Assembly (NCBI GenBank): GCA_916613615.1
Contig: OU744726.1
Coordinates: 61,272,987 to 61,336,986 of the forward strand
Length of the DNA: 64,000 nucleotides
DNA from: Steromphala cineraria
Taxonomy: Eukaryota > Mollusca > Gastropoda > Trochida > Trochidae
Direction of reading: 5' to 3'
The notes under the pieces were generated by a model that saw nothing but the letters and a program-made list of their open reading frames with translations, did not search any database and was not told the DNA's origin. The translations under genes were made by a program, and so were the position numbers. Shown one piece after another: positions 61,601 to 64,000 of this stretch (the first letter of the stretch is position 1; each line of letters starts with the position of its first letter).

Positions 61601-63011
61601 CAGAAATTAGGGGGTCAACCTTGTATCATGTTGACTTACAGTCAGCAATATAGAGCTGTGAGGAGGGGGTGGGTGGTCGGCCAATACATGAGATTCAAGG
61701 TTTTGCAGGAATTTGGGGGGTTGAGAAAGGGGGTCGGCTTATAGCCGGTCATATACTGGTATATATATTATCAATTATATATAGTTTTGAAATTCAATAA
61801 AATAGTATATGTTTTTGATGTAACTCTATCACTTATTTCTTTCATTAAAACAGTCTTTGATCACCACAAAGAAACTTCATAACAGACATACCAGTCTGGC
61901 AGTTCGTGACTTTATTGGACTTGCACATTTTATAAAGTTCTTATCAAAACAATTCCAGCGAAGTCTTTAAAGAATATTTTGAAGGAAGAACTGCAGGCTC
62001 TTTGGATGACAACTTGTTTTTTGTGAAATAACAACATTTTTGAGCATATACCCTACTCCTTCATCAGGAGTAGGTTGAATACACAACATAATGCATACCA
62101 AAAACATGAAAACAATTTTCAAGGAAACGTAATCAGAGAGCTTGAATAAATAAGAATAAATGGGGTTTTGCGAAAAAAAGATTAAGACATCTGTCTGCAA
62201 AGTCCTTAAGACTTGCTAATCTAATTAATCAATCCAAGAATAAGCATTTATTCCAAACCATCACTTTTTCTACAATAAAGAAGTTGCTCATTTGAAAATA
62301 ATGCTGTGCTTTGATTCAGCTTCCCAAATGCATTAACACATTCATATTATCTCAAATCATTACTAATCTTTCAACGTCAATAAAGTATAAGCCTAGCTTC
62401 TTTTCACAAATTATGGGCTACCAGATTTGTGCTTTTAGAACCCTCCAGGGCTAACATTGACAACAAGTTCTGGTTACTTACGGGTTTTCTGAGGTATTGA
62501 AGAGAAGCAGGGAGCTGACAGAGGGGAGGACTCTAGGCAAGCCTCCCAAACCTTCGCTCTTATCCTCCCCCCCTTTCTTCTTCCTTAGGTCAAGATGAAC
62601 ATTGTAATACTGCAGCTTCTCCCGAATCACTTTGGCATCAACATTTTGGTGTTTTGCTTGGAGCTTATAATGGCCTCGTTTAACTTCTTGGAGAGCCTTA
62701 GTGTCTTTGAAAACGGAATCAAAGTTTTCACTCTTATCACCGGCAGGATATTTTGAACATGCAAACACTTTGGTGGCCTTGTTACTTCCTTGAAGTTTCT
62801 CAACTCTTGCATGTGCTAGGTTGACTCTGTCGTTGACCTTTTGAAGTCTTGTCTTGTTTTCAGCAACACGAGTGCTAATTCGGTTAAAGATGTCATTTGC
62901 AATTTTGTCCAAATAGTCCAGAGAATCTGCAATTTGCATCACAGTCTCTTCCCGCCGCAGATCATGCGGGATGCCCGGCACGTTGAATGCTTGTTTGTTC
63001 ATGATCGTCAT
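58660..63011 (-). CDS. WASHC1: WASH complex subunit 1 (WASHC1), 3 coding exons
   Basis: Nucleation-promoting factor of the WASH complex on endosomes; its C-terminal WCA region activates Arp2/3 to build actin during receptor recycling. Exons: 63011-62482, 60996-60785, 59378-58660, phases consistent (1461 nt, 486 aa; human about 465). The N-terminal WASH homology domain includes PHDLRREETVMQIADSLDYL and GLGGLPRVLPSVSSLLLFN, continuing across the intron to 'NPYKKYVMLDPLG'. Then come FFYIPDIGHVPEIAVPDFLP and FSADQGPSIAPS, a polyproline region (about residues 296-349), the WH2 motif GRASLLDSIRKAGGAGKAKL (about 367-386), the connector LMSDLFSKLQMRRKGISG (about 420-437) and a terminal acidic EAEEDWE with the conserved tryptophan. 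Glycine/serine runs between WH2 and connector lengthen it. Start: an ATG 42 bases inside an exon whose acceptor (ttttcag) is at 63054, so an upstream non-coding exon is expected. A second ATG three codons on is an alternative. Confidence 0.96.
59073..59235 (+). repeat. G-rich strand opposite the WASHC1 polyproline exon
   Basis: Runs such as 'gggggtggtggtggtggtgg' and 'ggaggagggggcggaggggc' form at least eight closely spaced G-tracts on the plus strand. They come from CCN proline codons of WASHC1 on the other strand. Confidence 0.7.
59514..60586. mobile_element. ~1.07-kb non-autonomous transposon in WASHC1 intron 2
   Basis: Ends CAGAGCTCCAGATAAGC and GCTTATCTGGAGCTCTG, flanked by CTGCAC on both sides (59508-59513 and 60587-60592). 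Subterminal 'gcgtatttgcgtattatacg' and 'gggtatctaatacccact'-like repeats ('atacccacttctaattagaa') are present. The internal frames (59440-59919, 60134-60355) resemble no transposase I know. Confidence 0.75.
60993..61450. repeat. tandem repeat of ~150 bp starting at WASHC1 exon 2
   Basis: Units beginning 'gtaactgtaagaagaa' occur near 61099, 61250 and 61400. Each contains 'cataaggatagaaattcctt', 'gaatacaacagtaagaacac', 'tcagatgtctcccccttccc' and 'caatgctactttaca'. A shorter first unit starts at 60993 ('gtaactgtgggtacgaagaa'), overlapping the last bases of the exon 2 acceptor region. Confidence 0.8.
61559..61764. mobile_element. ~205-bp MITE in WASHC1 intron 1
   Basis: Ends 'tatatactgtatatgaccgg' and 'ccggtcatatactggtatat', with 'gtataagtcaag' paired to 'cggcttatagc'. 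'ggggtcaacc' and 'gggggtcggc' lie inside. Confidence 0.75.
61860..62480. other. rest of WASHC1 intron 1
   Basis: Contains a short palindrome 'cctactccttcatcaggagtagg' near 62051-62073 (6-9 bp arms); otherwise nothing recognisable. Confidence 0.4.
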
Positions 63012-63053
63012 GGATACAGACTGGTTAGTCCAAACAACTGATCTTCTGTAGTT

Positions 63054-64000
63054 CTGAAAAGCAAAATGCAAAGATACTATTAGTTATTGATTAATGCATT
63101 TTGTATTCCATTTCAGTTCATTATTCTTTTGAATTTAAATCAAAAGTAATGCAGAGACTGCCAGGTTTCAAAATGAAAAATATGTACATTCTTCAATATA
63201 ACCACTTAGCCAAATGCAAAATCTATGACTTGAAATAAACAAGTTACCAAAACAATATAACATAAACCAAAATATTCAAAGTTACATACACTTAAATCTT
63301 ATTTAACTCTAATTCAACAGTTCTGTAAACAACTAAAATTACTGTACCAATTTGGATACAGTCATCTCAGTCCTATCCCTTCGCAAGGAACTAGATGTTT
63401 TTAAACATAAGCGTCTTAATTACAGGGCGGGATCAAAGTTTGAAGATTGTTGCATTGTTGTTATTTACTAATTTTAACTTTGAATTTTCTTTCGCCTCTA
63501 TTTGGAGGAGGTTATGGTAAAATAATGGCAGGAACTGAAGGGAATGTTTACATGACTAGACTCATTCGATATTATTCATCATCACGATTATGTTTAGATG
63601 TGAACAGGAATTGAAAAATCAAATTACTAATTGTGATTGTGAGACAATTCAATATCATGATATGAGTTGCCATCTCCTTTTGGGATCTAGTTTCGGTTGT
63701 CCTAAAAGATGTATGCTACACATAGATCTAAAAAAAAAATTATCAGCACAGGAACAAGCTTTGTAATTATTCTTGCTGGTAAAACTATTTCGTATAATAT
63801 TTTTTATCAAACTGACAAGAGCAATGACGTATTTACACCTCATGACATTTATGAAGAAATACACGTTTTTGATTGCATCCTTTGATTCAGAAAATCATAA
63901 GGGGCGTTTCAATTTCCCCAAAATGTTCCTCATTTCTCTGTTCTTGAGAACTCAAGATATTCACACACAACATACTTAGCTTTTTTGATAAAACCTCAAT
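63054..64000. other. WASHC1 upstream region
   Basis: Intron and presumably the 5' UTR exon and promoter of WASHC1. No coding exon is visible. The frames at 63655-63864 and 63773-63979 have no supporting features. Confidence 0.4.

Overview
This is a window of animal nuclear DNA: AT-rich, intron-rich, with small exons bounded by canonical splice sites and packed with transposon debris. The proteins are clearly metazoan. The repeat vocabulary (hairpin-ended elements carrying AGGTCA runs, 'tRNA-head' SINEs, short repeats containing a 'gagtgagttattgtttta' motif, 'agagccattggctctg' repeats) looks lophotrochozoan, most likely a bivalve or gastropod mollusc. The species cannot be read from the sequence. 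I see no bacterial, viral or organellar genes. Three host genes can be assembled exon by exon, all with unbroken reading phase. POT1 (minus strand, 30106 to 7260, 16 coding exons, 706 aa) is the telomeric single-strand DNA-binding shelterin subunit. METAP2 (plus strand, 35046 to 50644, 12 coding exons, 474 aa) is type 2 methionine aminopeptidase. WASHC1 (minus strand, 63011 to 58660, 3 coding exons, 486 aa) is the Arp2/3-activating subunit of the endosomal WASH complex. POT1 and METAP2 are divergent, with 4.9 kb between start codons. METAP2 and WASHC1 are convergent, with 8 kb between stops. The three act in unrelated processes (telomere protection, N-terminal methionine removal, endosomal actin), so nothing suggests a functional cluster. 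Layout: 1-7.2 kb holds no host gene, only tandem repeats, a 5'-truncated LINE and a decayed Tc1 transposase. 7.2-30.1 kb is POT1, with introns filled by MITEs, a Tc1 element with both ends, a LINE with a 16-bp target duplication and a tRNA-derived SINE. 30.1-35 kb is the intergenic spacer. 35-50.6 kb is METAP2, whose 6.4 kb ninth intron is a nested stack of repeats. 50.6-58.7 kb is a repeat-rich spacer. 58.7-63 kb is WASHC1, followed upstream by sequence expected to hold its 5' UTR exon and promoter. The most interesting observations concern POT1. It has about 150 extra N-terminal residues that look like an additional OB fold. Its C-terminal OB fold appears to lack the Holliday-junction-resolvase-like insertion of vertebrate POT1, leaving two CxxC pairs only 11 residues apart. 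Also notable are a GC-AG intron in METAP2, several transposon insertions within 4-50 bp of splice sites, and a set of unrelated-looking MITE families that all end in TTAAAG.
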